A DNA stretch of 64,000 nt from JAXMBX01 sp046349635 (GTDB lineage: Bacteria; Planctomycetota; Planctomycetia; Planctomycetales; Planctomycetaceae). The notes under the pieces were generated by a model. The model was not told the origin of the DNA, did not search any database, and was given only the letters and a program-made list of their open reading frames with translations. The DNA lies in the NCBI GenBank assembly GCA_046349635.1, contig JAXMBX010000013.1, positions 33,991 to 97,990 on the forward strand, read 5' to 3'. The position numbers and the translations under genes were made by a program. Every line of letters begins with the position of its first letter. Positions within the stretch are counted from its first letter, which is position 1. This document shows, in pieces, positions 54,588 through 64,000 of the stretch.

Positions 54588-55584
54588 ATGACAAATGCAC
54601 TTGTGACAGGCGGAGGAGGCTTTCTCGGTCAATTTGTGACCGAGCAGCTTGTTGCGCGGGGGGAACAGGTGCGTGTATGCCGCCGGGGGGACTATCCGGC
54701 GCTTGAACGCTGGGGGTGGAATTCAGCGGGGGGATGTTCGGAATCCTGCGGACGTGGAAACCGCTTGCCGAGGGATCGACACGATCTACCACACCGCTGC
54801 CATCGCCGGGATCTGGGGGCGTGGAAGGATTACTGGGATCAACACTCTGGGGACACAGCATCTGCTCGGGGCTGCGGTCAAGAACGGCGTCCGGAAATTC
54901 ATCCCACGAGTTCGCCGAGTGTCGTGTTTGACAGGCACGAACATCTGAACGCCGATGAATCCTTGCCTTACCCTGACGTTCGCTGCCACTACCCAAGAGG
55001 CAAGATGCTGGCTGAACGGATGGTCCTCGCCATATGGCAAAGACGGTTTGCTGACCACCGCGGCTGCGGCGCATCATCTGGGGACCGCGGGATAATCCTC
55101 CCTGATCCCGCGCGCCCTGGTGGCCCGTGCGAAGTCCGGTCGTCTGCGACAGGTGGGGCGGGCACGCTTTGGATCTCGATGAGCTGTCGAAAACGCCGCG
55201 GCGGCGCTGCTGCAGGCGGCGGATGCTCTCACCTCGGAAAGTTCGGCTGCGGGTGGCCGAATGACATCAATGAACTGGAGCCGGTTCTGATCTGGAACTG
55301 GATCAATGAACTGCTCTCGATTGCGGAGGTACCTCCGGTACGGAAATCGATCTCTGCATCGGTTGCGTATGCGGCCGGGGGATATTGGAAGGGGTCTACA
55401 CGCTGCTGGGCAAACAGGACGGGCCACTGATGACCCGCTTTTTTCTGGCTCAGCAACCAGTCTGTCTCACACGTACAGCGTGGCGCGTGCCCAGGCGGAT
55501 TTTGGCTATCACCCGATCGTCGATCCGCAGGCCGCTCTGAATCGGCTGGTTCGGATCTCAAGCGACTCGGGCGGGAATAGCTGA
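54588..55584 (+). pseudogene. oleD: OleD-like NAD-dependent epimerase/reductase, frame broken as read
   Basis: The N terminus MTNALVTGGGGFLGQFVTEQ is a 3-beta-HSD/epimerase Rossmann motif. After about 54700 the reading moves between frames: GGMFGILRTWKP-like text hides FSGGDVRNPADVETACRGID, later IYHTAAIAGIW and INTLGTQHLLGAAVKNGVRKFI are visible, and the end is SVARAQADFGYHPIVDPQAALNRL. At least five indels are needed. OleD reduces the beta-keto acid before OleC. Corrected length is about 330 residues. The catalytic YxxxK region lies in a damaged stretch. It follows oleC by 10 bases. Confidence 0.75.
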
Positions 55585-55740
55585 TGAAACTGCAGCATTC
55601 ATAAGGGGATAAAGGACCGCCTTCTTCATGGGTTTTACCCCTCCTGGCGTGTTATGAAACTCCTACCTACAATTAATCCTTATATTAAGGCTCTGGGGCA
55701 GTTTCTGCTGATTTGATGCCAAATTTGAATGAGGAGAGTT

Positions 55741-56465
55741 ATGACATTAGTTCTTGGAGTTAGCTCTCGAGATGTGATTGTCGTTGCCGCTGATGGCGGG
55801 AGTTCGAACATTCACCGAGGCAGCCAAAAACTTTAAAAGTAGAAAACAGACAAAAGCTTTTTCCAATTCCAGGTCAACCGTTAGTTTTGGCAGTTCATGG
55901 GCAGAATCGTTTAATCCCGGCACAAGAGCTGAGAATGAGCAGGTGCTTGTGGGGAATTTGCTCGGAGATCTGTCAAAGAAATCAAAAAACTCCACAAGTC
56001 GCACAAATTGCTTGGCAAATTCATTCGATTTTGTCACCCGTTGTGAATAACACGTTTCAAGTTCTTGAAACTTTGGGCCTTCATCAATCTCCTTTGGTAA
56101 TTTCAGTCTTTGGCTTTGATGCGAATACAAAACCCCTCATTGCTATGACGCCACGTGGCCTATGTTGACAGAAAAAAGAAACCGGGAGTGATCCGAAGTG
56201 GTCCTGATATCCGTGAATCAATTACGGTGTTCCACTATGGCTCAGGTGCATATATCGCAAAAAATGTTATCGGAAATCCCAGCAGCTCATTCCATCCAGA
56301 TCGGATTGAAATTCAAACACCGCCATCTCGTTACAAACATACCTTCGAGAGGTTTATAAAAACGCCGAGGCATTGCAAAAGAATGAATCTCTCGAATTCT
56401 CCGGACAATACCACGAAGTAAGTATCAATGTGCGAAAATGGTTTTGGTCGAAATCTTTGACTTGA
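55741..56465 (+). pseudogene. Proteasome-type Ntn-hydrolase-like gene, frame broken, in an AT-rich pocket
   Basis: MTLVLGVSSRDVIVVAADGGSS opens like a proteasome beta subunit, with Thr next after the initiator Met as the likely nucleophile. Two frameshifts later, KLFPIPGQPLVLAVHGQ gives a Lys-33-like segment, then HQSPLVISVFGFDANTKPLIAMT, HYGSGAYIAKNVIG and an end KWFWSKSLT with a stop at 56465. About 240 residues when joined. Codon and base use are clearly more AT rich than oleD and xerC/D beside it, suggesting transfer. At least three breaks are present, so true decay is as likely as error. HslV-like or Ntn peptidase activity is inferred only. Confidence 0.5.
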
Positions 56466-56513
56466 ACGGTCACTATTTGAGCGATGATGCCGTCGCACCC
56501 ACAGCGAAGTGAC

Positions 56514-57479
56514 TTACCCGCGCGGATGGCATTTCACATGCACGGCTTTCAGCCGGCTGTGTTCCACATGCGTGTAAATCTGAGTGGTGGAAATACTCGC
56601 GTGCCCCAGCATCTCCTGCAGGGCGCGAATCTCGGCTCCGCCTGCGAGCATGTGTGTCGCGAAGCTGTGCCGCAGCGTGTGCGGACTGACCTGGTCACTC
56701 GCCCGACCGCTGGGCGTAGCGTTTGACCAGGTCAGAGCATGATCCGCGTCAGCACCGGCCTGTCTTGGAACAAACAGCGTTCCCGGATCCTGTCGGCGGG
56801 TGAGCAGGGGGCGTTCATGCTCCAGGTAGGACTTGATGGCTTTGATGGCGACCGGGTTGAGGAGACCAGCCGTTCCTTATTCCCTTTGCCCAGCGCGCGG
56901 CAATAGTTCCACCATCGAGGTGGACGTCGCGCGGCCGCATGAACGGCCAGTTCCGACACACGGCAACCGGTGGCGTACATGAGCGCCCAGGAAGGCCCGA
57001 TCGCGCGGCGAGCCGGTCCGCCTTTTGAGGGGCATCGAGCAGCTGGTTGACCATTTCCGGGGCTGAGGACATGGGGGAGGTGCTGCCACAGCTTGGGAGA
57101 GTTCAGCAGGTCGACGGCACTCTCGAGCAGTACCCCCTCCAGGACGAGGTACCGGAAGAACATTTTGAGGGAGACCAGATTCCGGGCGGTGAACTGGCGG
57201 CCAGATTGATCGTTTCGCGCGCAGGAATTCCAGGTAATCTCCCAGAATCTTCAGATCGATCTTCTGCAGTTCGATCAGCTTCTTCTTCTGGCACCACCCC
57301 AGGAAGCGTTCCAGATCGGTCCGGTAGGCCTTGATGGTGTTCTGCGACATCCCACATTCCCCGTCGAGGTAGCGGACGAAGTCGTCCAGAAACTGGCGGG
57401 GGGTGTAGATCACCTGGCGCGGAGCGTGCCCCTGCGTAGAGGCATCCGTTGCGCCGGGAGGTCGTTTACGAGGGGGCAT
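56514..57479 (-). pseudogene. Tyrosine recombinase XerC/XerD, frame broken as read
   Basis: The N-terminal SAM-like domain reads intact: QFLDDFVRYLDGECGMSQNTIKAYRTDLERFLGW. The rest is spread over three frames: MFFRYLVLEGVLLES, MYATGCRVSELAV (first catalytic Arg), LNPVAIKAIKSYLEH-type text, then HTLRHSFATHMLAGG (His-Leu-Arg-His box) and LGHASISTTQIYTHV with the nucleophile Tyr, stopping at 56514. Five or so indels. When corrected it is about 320 residues with all catalytic residues, matching the dimer-resolving XerC/D recombinases rather than a phage integrase; no att site or mobile element is nearby. XerC and XerD cannot be separated here. Confidence 0.82.
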
Positions 57480-57737
57480 ACCACAGCGTTCCGGTGAGTT
57501 TCTGAATCGGGATCTCTGCTTTCCTCATCGACCCCCTTCCTCCGGGCCTCCATACCGCCGTGCAAATTGACTTTTGCACCGGCGCAGCGGCTCCCGTTTC
57601 CCCCTCCCGCCCGGCCGCAAAGTCCCCCTGATCCTTGAAGTCCCGTTGAGACTTTTTTTTCGAAATCAGTATGATTCGGCGACAGGATGTTCCGGTCTAA
57701 GTGGTTTAAATTGAGGTTCGGATTGAACGCCCGGCAG

Positions 57738-58246
57738 GATGCGCGGCCCGGCACACACCCTCCCTATCGGGTGGGAATGGGACACGACACGCATCGTCCC
57801 CAATGCGAGCGCTCATTCTGGGGGGGTAAAGATCGAGCATCCGCTGGGCCTGTTCGGGGCATAGCGATGCGGATGTCCTGCTGCACGCCGTGGTGGATGC
57901 CTTGCTGGGGGCGATCGGCCTGGGGGATATCGGCGAGCACTTCCCGGACACCGATCCGGCCTATGAAAACGTGAATTCCCAGCTCCTGCTGGAACAGGCC
58001 CGGCAGCTTGTGGCGGAACAGGGATGGCAACTCGTCAATCTCGATTGCACCATCCATGCCCAGCGCTGAGCTGGCACGGCGTATAAGCCTCTGATTCGCA
58101 ATCGCCTCGCGGAACTGCTGCACGTTTCCCCCGATCGGGTGAACGTCAAAGCCAAGACCGGCGAGCGGGTCGGCCCGATCGGCCGGGAAGAGGCGATGTC
58201 TGCTGATGCTGTCGTTCTGTTGATGAATACTTCCGCTGAGGATTAA
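57738..58246 (+). pseudogene. ispF: 2-C-methyl-D-erythritol 2,4-cyclodiphosphate synthase, frame broken as read
   Basis: MEP-pathway cyclase for isoprenoid precursors. RVGMGHDTHR (metal-binding Asp and His) is visible from about 57766. After a slip near 57800 the expected IEHPLGLLGHSDADVLLHAVVDALLGAIGLGDIG is read in a second frame. Then FPDTDPAYENVNSQLLLEQARQLV and a third segment ending VKAKTGERVGPIGREEAMSADAVVLL lead to a stop at 58246. The start is uncertain because another slip lies near 57760; ATG 57738 is likely. Corrected length is about 165 residues. cysS follows 46 bases later. Confidence 0.82.
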
Positions 58247-58291
58247 GCGTACCCTTTTTTGGATTTGTTTTTTGAGGACTGGCACCGACCC

Positions 58292-59844
58292 ATGGCACTC
58301 CGCGTCTACAACACCCTCACCCGTCAAAAAGAAGATTTTCAAACCGTCGTTCCCGGCCAGGTGGGGATGTATCTGTGCGGTCCCACCGTCTACAAGCCGG
58401 CCCACATCGGGCACATGGTCGGCCCGGTGATCTTCGATACGGTGAAACGGTATCTCACCTACGTGGGCTACAAGGTGAAATTCGTCATCAATATCACCGA
58501 CGTCGATGACAAGCTCATCGCCGGTGCCCAGAAGCACAACAAGACGGTCGAACAACTGGCGAAAGAGATGACGCAGGATTATTTCGACAACCTGCAGACG
58601 ATGGGGGTCGATTCCGTCGATCTCTTTCCCTACGCGACTGAACACATCAAGGAAATGCAGGAGATCATTTCCAAGCTCATTTCCACGGGTTATGCCTATC
58701 CGCTTAATGGGGACGTCTATTTCAGCGTCACGAAGGATGACGACTACGGCAAACTGAGTCATCGGAGTCCGGAGGAAATGCTGGCTGGGACTCGGGCTGA
58801 AGTGAATGACCAGAAGAAGAACCCGGCGGACTTTGCCCTGTGGAAAAGCAGCAAGCCCGGCGAACCTGCGTGGGACAGCCCCTGGGGGCGAGGCCGCCCC
58901 GGCTGGCACATCGAATGCTCCGCGATGAGCATGAAATATCTGGGGGAAACGCTCGACATCCACGGCGGCGGACTCGACCTGATGTTCCCGCACCACGAGA
59001 ACGAACTCGCCCAGTCGGAATCCTGTACGGGCAAGCCGTTCACCCGTTACTGGCTGCTAACGGCTTAATGCAGGCGGGAAAAACGGCGGGCAAGGTAGAG
59101 CAGACACGATCGGAGCGGGGATCTCGTCGCCGATCAGGCAGCCCAGGAAGCGAACAAACTCGCCGGTTCCAAGGGGGCCGCGTCAGTGAAGGAACTGTTC
59201 AAGATCCATCAGCCGGAGACGGTGCGGTTCTTTCTCCTTTCGACGCACTACCGGAGCCCGATCGATTTCAGCGATGAGAATCTGACGCAGACCGGCAAGA
59301 GCCTGGAAGGGTTTTATCGCCTGTTTGAAACCTTCGAGCGGATTGCGGGGCGAGATTACTACCAGCTTCGATCACCAAGCTCCAGGGCGATTCTCCCGAA
59401 TTCAGCGGGAACACCGCTGATTTCTCGCAGATTGCATCGAACTGCCCGCCAGCAGTTCTGGATACGATGGACGTGACTTCCTTTCAGCGAGGCAGTCGGC
59501 GTGCTGTTTGAACTACGTAAAACCTTGAACGAGTTCATCAACGATCACAAGCTCGACAGCACCGGCTCCGGTAACGGCCGCGGTGGCCGCTCTCACCAAG
59601 GGGATGACACTGCTCCGCGAACTGTCGCACCTGCTGGGGGTCTTTTGCGAAGCCTCTCGGCAAGGTAAGAGGGCAGGATGATCAATTGGTGAATGACCTG
59701 ATGACCCTGCTGCTCGATATCCGGGCCGAGGCGCATGGAACCAGGAATTTCCCCGTTGAACAACCCTGATCCGGAATCGTCTGGCGGAGATGAAGGTCAT
59801 CGTTGAAGATCGGCCCAGCGGCACGCTTTTGGAAGAAGGGTTGA
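58292..59844 (+). pseudogene. cysS: Cysteinyl-tRNA synthetase, frame broken as read
   Basis: The first 260 residues are intact: VYNTLTRQKEDF, GMYLCGPTVYKPAHIGHM (zinc Cys and HIGH box), INITDVDDKL and CSAMSMKYLGETLDIHGGG with LMFPHHENE. Near 59058 the frame slips; NGLMQAGKTAGKV, then NKLAGSKGA (in place of KMSKS), then IHQPETVRFFLLSTHYRSPIDFS continue. More slips occur in 59360-59790. The end is TLWKKG at 59844, where one extra T breaks the frame. The weak KMSKS loop (KLAGSKG) is seen in an otherwise good stretch. Corrected length is about 515 residues. It overlaps the ruvC start. Confidence 0.85.
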
Positions 59845-60358
59845 TGAGCGAGAATCTTTCCCCGGACACCGCCGGCCCGCTCCGTTTCCTGGGCATTGAC
59901 CAGGATCAATCGGACCGGCTATGCCCTGCTGGAGCAGGGAAACGCCCGCGAGTCCTGGAAGAGGTGATCCGTTCCACCACCTCCAAGGGGCTCGCCGAGC
60001 GGGTTGCCGAAATCGGTTCCGGCATCCGGGAGATCATCGAGCAATATCACCCGCGCGCGGTCGCGGTGGAAAAAGTCTTCTCGACGCCGAAATATCCCAA
60101 GTCCGCGATCGTGATGAGCCATGCGGGAGCGCGTTTTTGTTCGTGATTGCGGACAAACAGATACCGTTGTTTCACTACACCCCGACGCAGGTCAAACGGC
60201 TGCTCACCGGCAGCGGACATGCCTCCAAGGAGCAGATGCAGCACGCCATCCGGACGGAGCTGGGACTCGCCAGCGTGCTGGAGCCGCACGACGTCGCGGA
60301 TGCGTTCGCGATTGCCCTGTGTCATTACTATTCCGCGGGACGGCTTTCGTTTTCGTGA
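59844..60358 (+). CDS. ruvC: Holliday junction endonuclease RuvC (frameshifts)
   Basis: The start ATG at 59844 overlaps the cysS stop as TGATG. The RNase-H-fold metal residues are visible: FLGID, then VAVEKVF and HDVADAFAIAL (the C-terminal Asp pair). Two slips occur, one near 59900 just after the first Asp and one near 60125; in between, RSTTSKGLAERVAEIGSGIREI and after, RGALLFVIADKQ-type text and TPTQVKRLLTGSGHASKEQMQ are in place. Corrected length is about 170 residues, normal for RuvC. It is followed 48 bases later by ruvA; ruvB is not in the window. Confidence 0.85.
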
Positions 60359-60406
60359 TTTTTATACCTCTGTTTTTTTCTTTTGAGCGGCAACTGAGGG
60401 ATCGAC

Positions 60407-61027
60407 TTGCTGATTACCCGCGTGACCGGAAAACTGGTGCATCTGACGACGACCGAAGCAACGATCGGCGTCGGAGCCTTTGAATATCAGGTCCTCATTC
60501 CGGTCATCATCCCGCCGCCAGTTGCAGCCGTTTATCGAGCAGGAAGTGAGCCTGCGGACGATCCGGTTTTATGAGGGGAACTTGCAGCAGGGAAGTTGAC
60601 TCCGCATGATCGGCTTCATAACGGACGCCGAGCGGGAATTCTTCGACGCCATTTGCTCCGTCGATGGAGTGGGGGTCAAGAAGGCACTGCAGGCGATGGT
60701 CCGCCCCGTGCGGGACGTGGCGGTGGCGATTGAGGAGCAGAACCTGAAGAACTCTCCGCTCCCCGGCATCGGAATGGCGATGGCGGAGCCGGATCCGTCG
60801 CCAAACTCCGCCGCAAAATGGCCAGTTCGCCCTGATTGTTGCCGGGACTTCCCGGCGAGCAGGAGCCGTGCAGGATCTCCTCACGGAGACCTACGAAGCG
60901 CTCCTCAGCCTGGGGCATACCGCCTGCTGCCGATGCCCGCCAGAAGATCGACCTGGTGACGGATGCGGCGAAGAAGTTCAAGACGGTCGAAGACCTGCTG
61001 GCGGAAATCTACGGCCAGAAGTTGTAA
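60407..61027 (+). CDS. ruvA: Holliday junction helicase subunit RuvA (frameshifts)
   Basis: TTG start after GAGGGATCGAC. The OB-fold N terminus is LITRVTGKLVHLTTTEATIGV with the Gly-rich turn, slipping near 60500. HMIGFITDAEREFFDAICSVDGVGVKKALQAM is the HhH DNA-binding core. A second HhH, SALPGIGMAMAERIVAKL-like, is split by another slip near 60790. The C-terminal domain ends IDLVTDAAKKFKTVEDLLAEIYGQKL with the stop at 61027. Corrected length is about 206 residues, normal. It forms a pair with ruvC just upstream. Confidence 0.85.
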
Positions 61028-61158
61028 TTTTCCAGCCGGGATCCCCTCCGGGAAGGGTCGCAGATGATTACTTACATGGGTTCCGGCAAGGGCCTCGGGC
61101 TGATCCGGGCGATCTCCCCGGAATCTGGGAATTCCGGGGGGGCCAGATAAGGAAGGAT

Positions 61159-61190
61159 CCTCCTGCCATCACAGACCTGACGGCAGGAGG
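61159..61190 (-). terminator. Terminator-like hairpin after the 61.2-61.8 kb gene
   Basis: CCTCCTGCC (61159-61167) pairs with GGCAGGAGG (61182-61190). On the minus strand it follows the reconstructed stop (61198) and precedes a short T-rich run. It also separates the gene from ruvA. Confidence 0.55.
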
Positions 61191-61197
61191 AACCGTT

Positions 61198-61834
61198 TCA
61201 GTATCGATCGGAGACCGCCGCGACGGGAATGGTCACGCTGTGACCTCCCAGCAGGTTGATCGTCAGCTCTCCTGGCGTCGCCGGAGGGTTTGATCTCCAA
61301 TTCGATGGGCAATTCCTGCTTGCCGTCCACTTTCTTCAGGACTTGCTTGACCAGCGGTTCCTTTTCCTTGCCGTAAATCAGCAGTTCCAGATCCCCCTTG
61401 TCGTTCTTCTGGACTCCTCCCAGGGAGAGCAGAGGGGGAGTTTCAGGTCGCCGTCCCCTGTGGAAATTTCGATCACGCGCGGTTTTTTCAGCGGCAGGGG
61501 CCGCCCCGTGCGGGACGGCGGGAGCGGCGTTCCGGGATAGGTTGTCCCACCAGCAGGACTTCTTTCCGACCTTGGCGAGTTGTTCTTTCGTCAGGGTCTT
61601 GTCCGGGATCCGCGAGGGCCACGTGCTCGCTGATCCCCGGACGGCACCTTCCATCGGATCGACCTCGGTTTTGACGTTGGGATCCTTCACCTTCGAACCC
61701 TGGTCGGCGACGACGAGGAGCACAAGTCTGCGCCCGTTCGGATTCAATCCGCTCCTGCGCACGGGAACGACACCGCCCAACAGACAGAAGCCAAACAGGG
61801 AAACGACAACAGTTCTCATGACCGCGACTTTCAT
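61198..61834 (-). CDS. Secreted hypothetical protein (C-terminal frameshift)
   Basis: About 212 residues when corrected. The signal segment is MRTVVVSLFGFCLLGGVVPV. The middle has DNLSRNAAPAVPHGAAPA- and a charged run, then NDKGDLELLIYGKEKEPLVKQVLKKVDGKQELPIELEIKPSG, a beta-rich domain. A slip near 61280 moves the end to ELTINLLGGHSVTIPVAAV with stop at 61198. The ATG at 61834 has AGGAG 11 bases upstream. Family not recognised; beta-sandwich-like export protein. Confidence 0.6.
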
Positions 61835-62306
61835 GGGGGGATAACTCCTGGAAAAGAAAAGTTGGGACGGGGATGACTTATCATACCCGCCGCACGGCAG
61901 GGGAGATTCATGGAAATTGTAAATTTTGCTGCGAAAACAGGCTCCCAGAGGGACTCCTCTTCTTGAGCATTGCGGTCTTGTAACGTTTACACGGGTCAGG
62001 GATTTTCGTCATCTTCCTGTTGACCGTTTCCACGATTTCAAGAGAATGCCCGCCACTCCGCGAGCCTGACAGGCCGGTCAGATCGAAGTTGTTTCGAGCC
62101 CGTCGAAACGTCTTCCCTGATCTTTTCCCCGTCAGCTTTCGGATCGCAGTCAGTGAACAAACCTATTCGCGGCCACTCGCACTCTGGACAACGTTCCCTT
62201 CTGGAGCAGGCCGTTTTCCCCGTAATTTCCCCACTATGATCGTTTCGCAGAGCAGCCCTCGGGCTCGTTCCTTAGTGAGCGTGCGCCTGGCCCGGGGAGG
62301 TGTTTC
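61835..62306. other. Divergent gap before murE
   Basis: 472 bases, no supported gene. TTGACC near 62022 with AGAATG after 17 bases could serve murE. No hairpin or repeat was seen. Confidence 0.35.
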
Positions 62307-63881
62307 ATGACTTCCAATCCACCTATGGCCCCCATGGCCGTCAATCTGAGACGTCTGTTCCCCTCCGCCAGCTATGTCGGCTGTGGGGACATCCGCGTCA
62401 CGACCGCCTCTTCCGACAGTCGCGACTGCGCCGCGGGCTCTCTCTTCGCGGCTCTGCGCGGCCCCGAGCAGGATGGGCACGCTTACATCGCCGACGCCGT
62501 CCACAACGGGGCGAAGTCCCTGCTCGTGGAATGGCCGCAGGCCGATGTCCGCGTTCCGCAATGCGTCGTGCGAAACACGCGCAAGGCTTATGCGGAATTG
62601 ACTGCCGCTCTCGCCGGTGATCCTTCGCGCTGGATGCAGCTTGTCGGCATCACGGGAACGAACGGCAAGACGACCATCAGTTGGCTCGTCCGCTCCATCC
62701 TGCAGAATGCCGGGCGCCAATGCGGACTGCTGGGAACCATCGAATATCACGACGGCCTCTCACGCGAGTCTTCCCGCCTGACCACCCCGGATGCCAGAAC
62801 TCTCTCCAACTGGCTGCAGCGGATGATCCGACAGCGGACCGGTTACGCCGCGATGGAAATCTCCAGTCACGCGCTCGAACAGGATCGCGTGGCCGGGACC
62901 TGGCTCGACGTCGCCGTCATCAGCAACATCACGCAGGATCATCTGGACTATCACGGCACGTTTGAAGCCTACAAGTCGAGCAAGCTCCGCATTTTCGAAC
63001 GACTCAAGACAAGCGGGCTGGCGGTCCTGAATGCCGACGACCCGATGAGCTTTTCCTGCCGCAGCGCGGCGCCGCATCGGGTTCGCACCTACGGGATTGA
63101 AGCTCCAGCGGACTTCAGCGCGGAGATCCTGGAAGAAAACACCCGCGGCAGCCGGTTCGTCCTGAAGACCGGTTCCGACGAAATCGAAATCCACACGCCT
63201 CTCATCGGACGCCACAACGTCTCCAACTGCCTCGCTGCCGTTGCCGCGACCGAGTTTCTCGGCCTGACGCTGGAGCAGGGGGCACAGGGAATTGAAGCCC
63301 TCACGGGTGTTCCCGGACGGATGGAACGGATCCAGATGGGGCAGCCGTTCGACGTCTTCGTCGATTATGCTCACACGGATGATGCCCTCCGCCGCGCCAT
63401 TACCGGACTGCAACAGTTGACCATCGGCCGCGTGATCGTGGTGTATGGGGCTGGTGGAGACCGAGACCGGAGCAAGCGGCCTCTGATGGGGAAAGCGGGA
63501 GGAACCGCCGACCTGGTGATCGTCACCAGCGATAACCCCCGGAGCGAGGATCCCCGCGCGATCATCGACGAAATTTTGAAGGGCTACGACGACTGCATGC
63601 CCACGCCCATCGTGGAAGTGGACCGCGAACAGGCGATCATCCGTGCCCTGCGGGAAGCCGGTCCGGACGATTGCGTCCTGATCGCCGGCAAGGGACATGA
63701 GTCCATCCAAATTATCGGCAACGAGGGAATCGTGTTCGACGACCGGGAAGTGGTGCGTCGGAATCTCGCCCGCCTGCGGCTCGCGGAAGTCTCTCAACTC
63801 GCCGGTGCCGCCGCATTTGGTGGCGACTCCACAACACACAAATTGCATTGGAACCAGGGGGATCATTTCCACGGCCTATGA
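62307..63881 (+). CDS. murE: UDP-N-acetylmuramoyl-tripeptide synthetase, meso-diaminopimelate type
   Basis: 524 residues. It adds the third residue of the peptidoglycan stem. The N-terminal domain opens YVGCGDIRVTTASSDSRDC. The ATP motif is GITGTNGKTTISWLV. VISNITQDHLDYHGTFEAY is the Mg/UMA region. The specificity motif SDNPRSEDPRAII contains DNPR, which selects meso-diaminopimelate over lysine. KGHES near the C terminus completes the family set. Intact and of normal length. Its stop overlaps the murF start (ATGA), so the pair is coupled and starts a peptidoglycan cluster that leaves the window. Confidence 0.95.
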   Translation: MTSNPPMAPMAVNLRRLFPSASYVGCGDIRVTTASSDSRDCAAGSLFAALRGPEQDGHAYIADAVHNGAKSLLVEWPQADVRVPQCVVRNTRKAYAELTAALAGDPSRWMQLVGITGTNGKTTISWLVRSILQNAGRQCGLLGTIEYHDGLSRESSRLTTPDARTLSNWLQRMIRQRTGYAAMEISSHALEQDRVAGTWLDVAVISNITQDHLDYHGTFEAYKSSKLRIFERLKTSGLAVLNADDPMSFSCRSAAPHRVRTYGIEAPADFSAEILEENTRGSRFVLKTGSDEIEIHTPLIGRHNVSNCLAAVAATEFLGLTLEQGAQGIEALTGVPGRMERIQMGQPFDVFVDYAHTDDALRRAITGLQQLTIGRVIVVYGAGGDRDRSKRPLMGKAGGTADLVIVTSDNPRSEDPRAIIDEILKGYDDCMPTPIVEVDREQAIIRALREAGPDDCVLIAGKGHESIQIIGNEGIVFDDREVVRRNLARLRLAEVSQLAGAAAFGGDSTTHKLHWNQGDHFHGL

Positions 63882-64000
63882 ACTCAATGACGTTGCAGGA
63901 ACTCATTGACGCAGTGCAAGGAACGCCGATCCGGTTGTCCCCGGAGACGGAGTTTCGCGGCGTCACGCTGGATTCCCGCAATGTCGGTTCCGGCAATGTC
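63878..64000 (+). CDS. murF: UDP-MurNAc-pentapeptide synthetase, 5' part only
   Basis: Only the first 41 residues are in the window (MNSMTLQELIDAVQGTPI... to VGSGNV). TLQELIDAVQGTPIRL and GVTLDSRNVGSG match the MurF/MurE N-terminal domain. It adds D-Ala-D-Ala. The ATG overlaps the murE stop by four bases. The rest lies right of base 64000. Confidence 0.8.
   Translation, partial: MNSMTLQELIDAVQGTPIRLSPETEFRGVTLDSRNVGSGNV

Noticed and set aside
56514..57479. Recombinase as sign of a mobile island
   Set aside because: Motifs and length match chromosomal XerC/D; no att repeats, transposase or phage genes around it.

Overview
The window looks like a chromosomal segment of a planctomycete (class Planctomycetia, moderately high GC). 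Four things point there. One gene encodes a prepilin-type protein of the DUF1559 kind. A repeat-built surface protein carries an N-terminal LEDRTLLS motif of the planctomycete LEPR-x-LL type. A formylmethanofuran-dehydrogenase-C-like gene and a dihydropteroate-synthase-like gene suggest tetrahydromethanopterin-linked C1 metabolism. An OleC/OleD pair suggests hydrocarbon synthesis. No rRNA, tRNA, CRISPR array, insertion sequence or prophage was recognised.

Layout. 0-2.3 kb: a PQQ-propeller-like protein cut by the window edge. 2.4-6.4 kb: a three-subunit molybdenum hydroxylase operon ending in a MoaD-like gene. 6.4-8.8 kb: a secreted esterase and a lone response regulator, both minus strand. 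9.3-14.7 kb: purA, a LUD-domain gene, then a HAD phosphatase, a deoxyhypusine-synthase-like protein and a PfkB sugar kinase. 14.8-18.1 kb: a surface protein with five long repeats, and fucU. 18.3-22.1 kb: sucC-sucD facing ndk and carA. 22.4-23.9 kb: a toxin-antitoxin-like island and an ArsR regulator. 24.6-31.3 kb: an SDR, a pterin carbinolamine dehydratase, a DHPS-like protein, a DUF1559 protein and pabB-pabA. 31.9-38.3 kb: a thioredoxin-YHS protein, rho behind a long leader, and a CoA-disulfide-reductase/rhodanese fusion. 38.4-47 kb: an ECF sigma/anti-sigma pair, a lipoprotein, menC, STN-like and paired secreted proteins, and an MFS exporter. 47.2-51.9 kb: pfk, a HAD hydrolase, gnd and a methyltransferase. 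52-55.6 kb: fhcC, oleC and oleD. 55.7-61 kb: a proteasome-like Ntn hydrolase, xerC/D, ispF, cysS, ruvC and ruvA. 61.2-64 kb: a secreted protein, then murE-murF.

Many of these genes are frameshifted as read, including housekeeping genes (sucD, ndk, carA, pabB, pabA, ispF, cysS, ruvC, ruvA, xerC/D). Correct protein resumes in another frame within a few codons, and at least one break is a homopolymer one base short. The breaks cluster in patches. I read them mainly as sequencing or assembly indels, and coordinates for these genes span the whole reconstructed gene.

The most unusual non-coding signal is a family of four roughly 78-base inverted-end elements (13.54, 14.71, 25.80 and 35.58 kb). Each sits just after a plus-strand stop codon, in the same orientation as that gene. 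The most unusual protein-level leads are the HAD/deoxyhypusine-synthase-like/PfkB cluster flanked by these elements, an SDR without the catalytic Tyr, a molybdenum hydroxylase with Asp at the usual catalytic Glu, Rho with a 209-residue disordered RGG-like N terminus and a leader of about 1 kb, and a disrupted proteasome-like gene in an AT-rich pocket.
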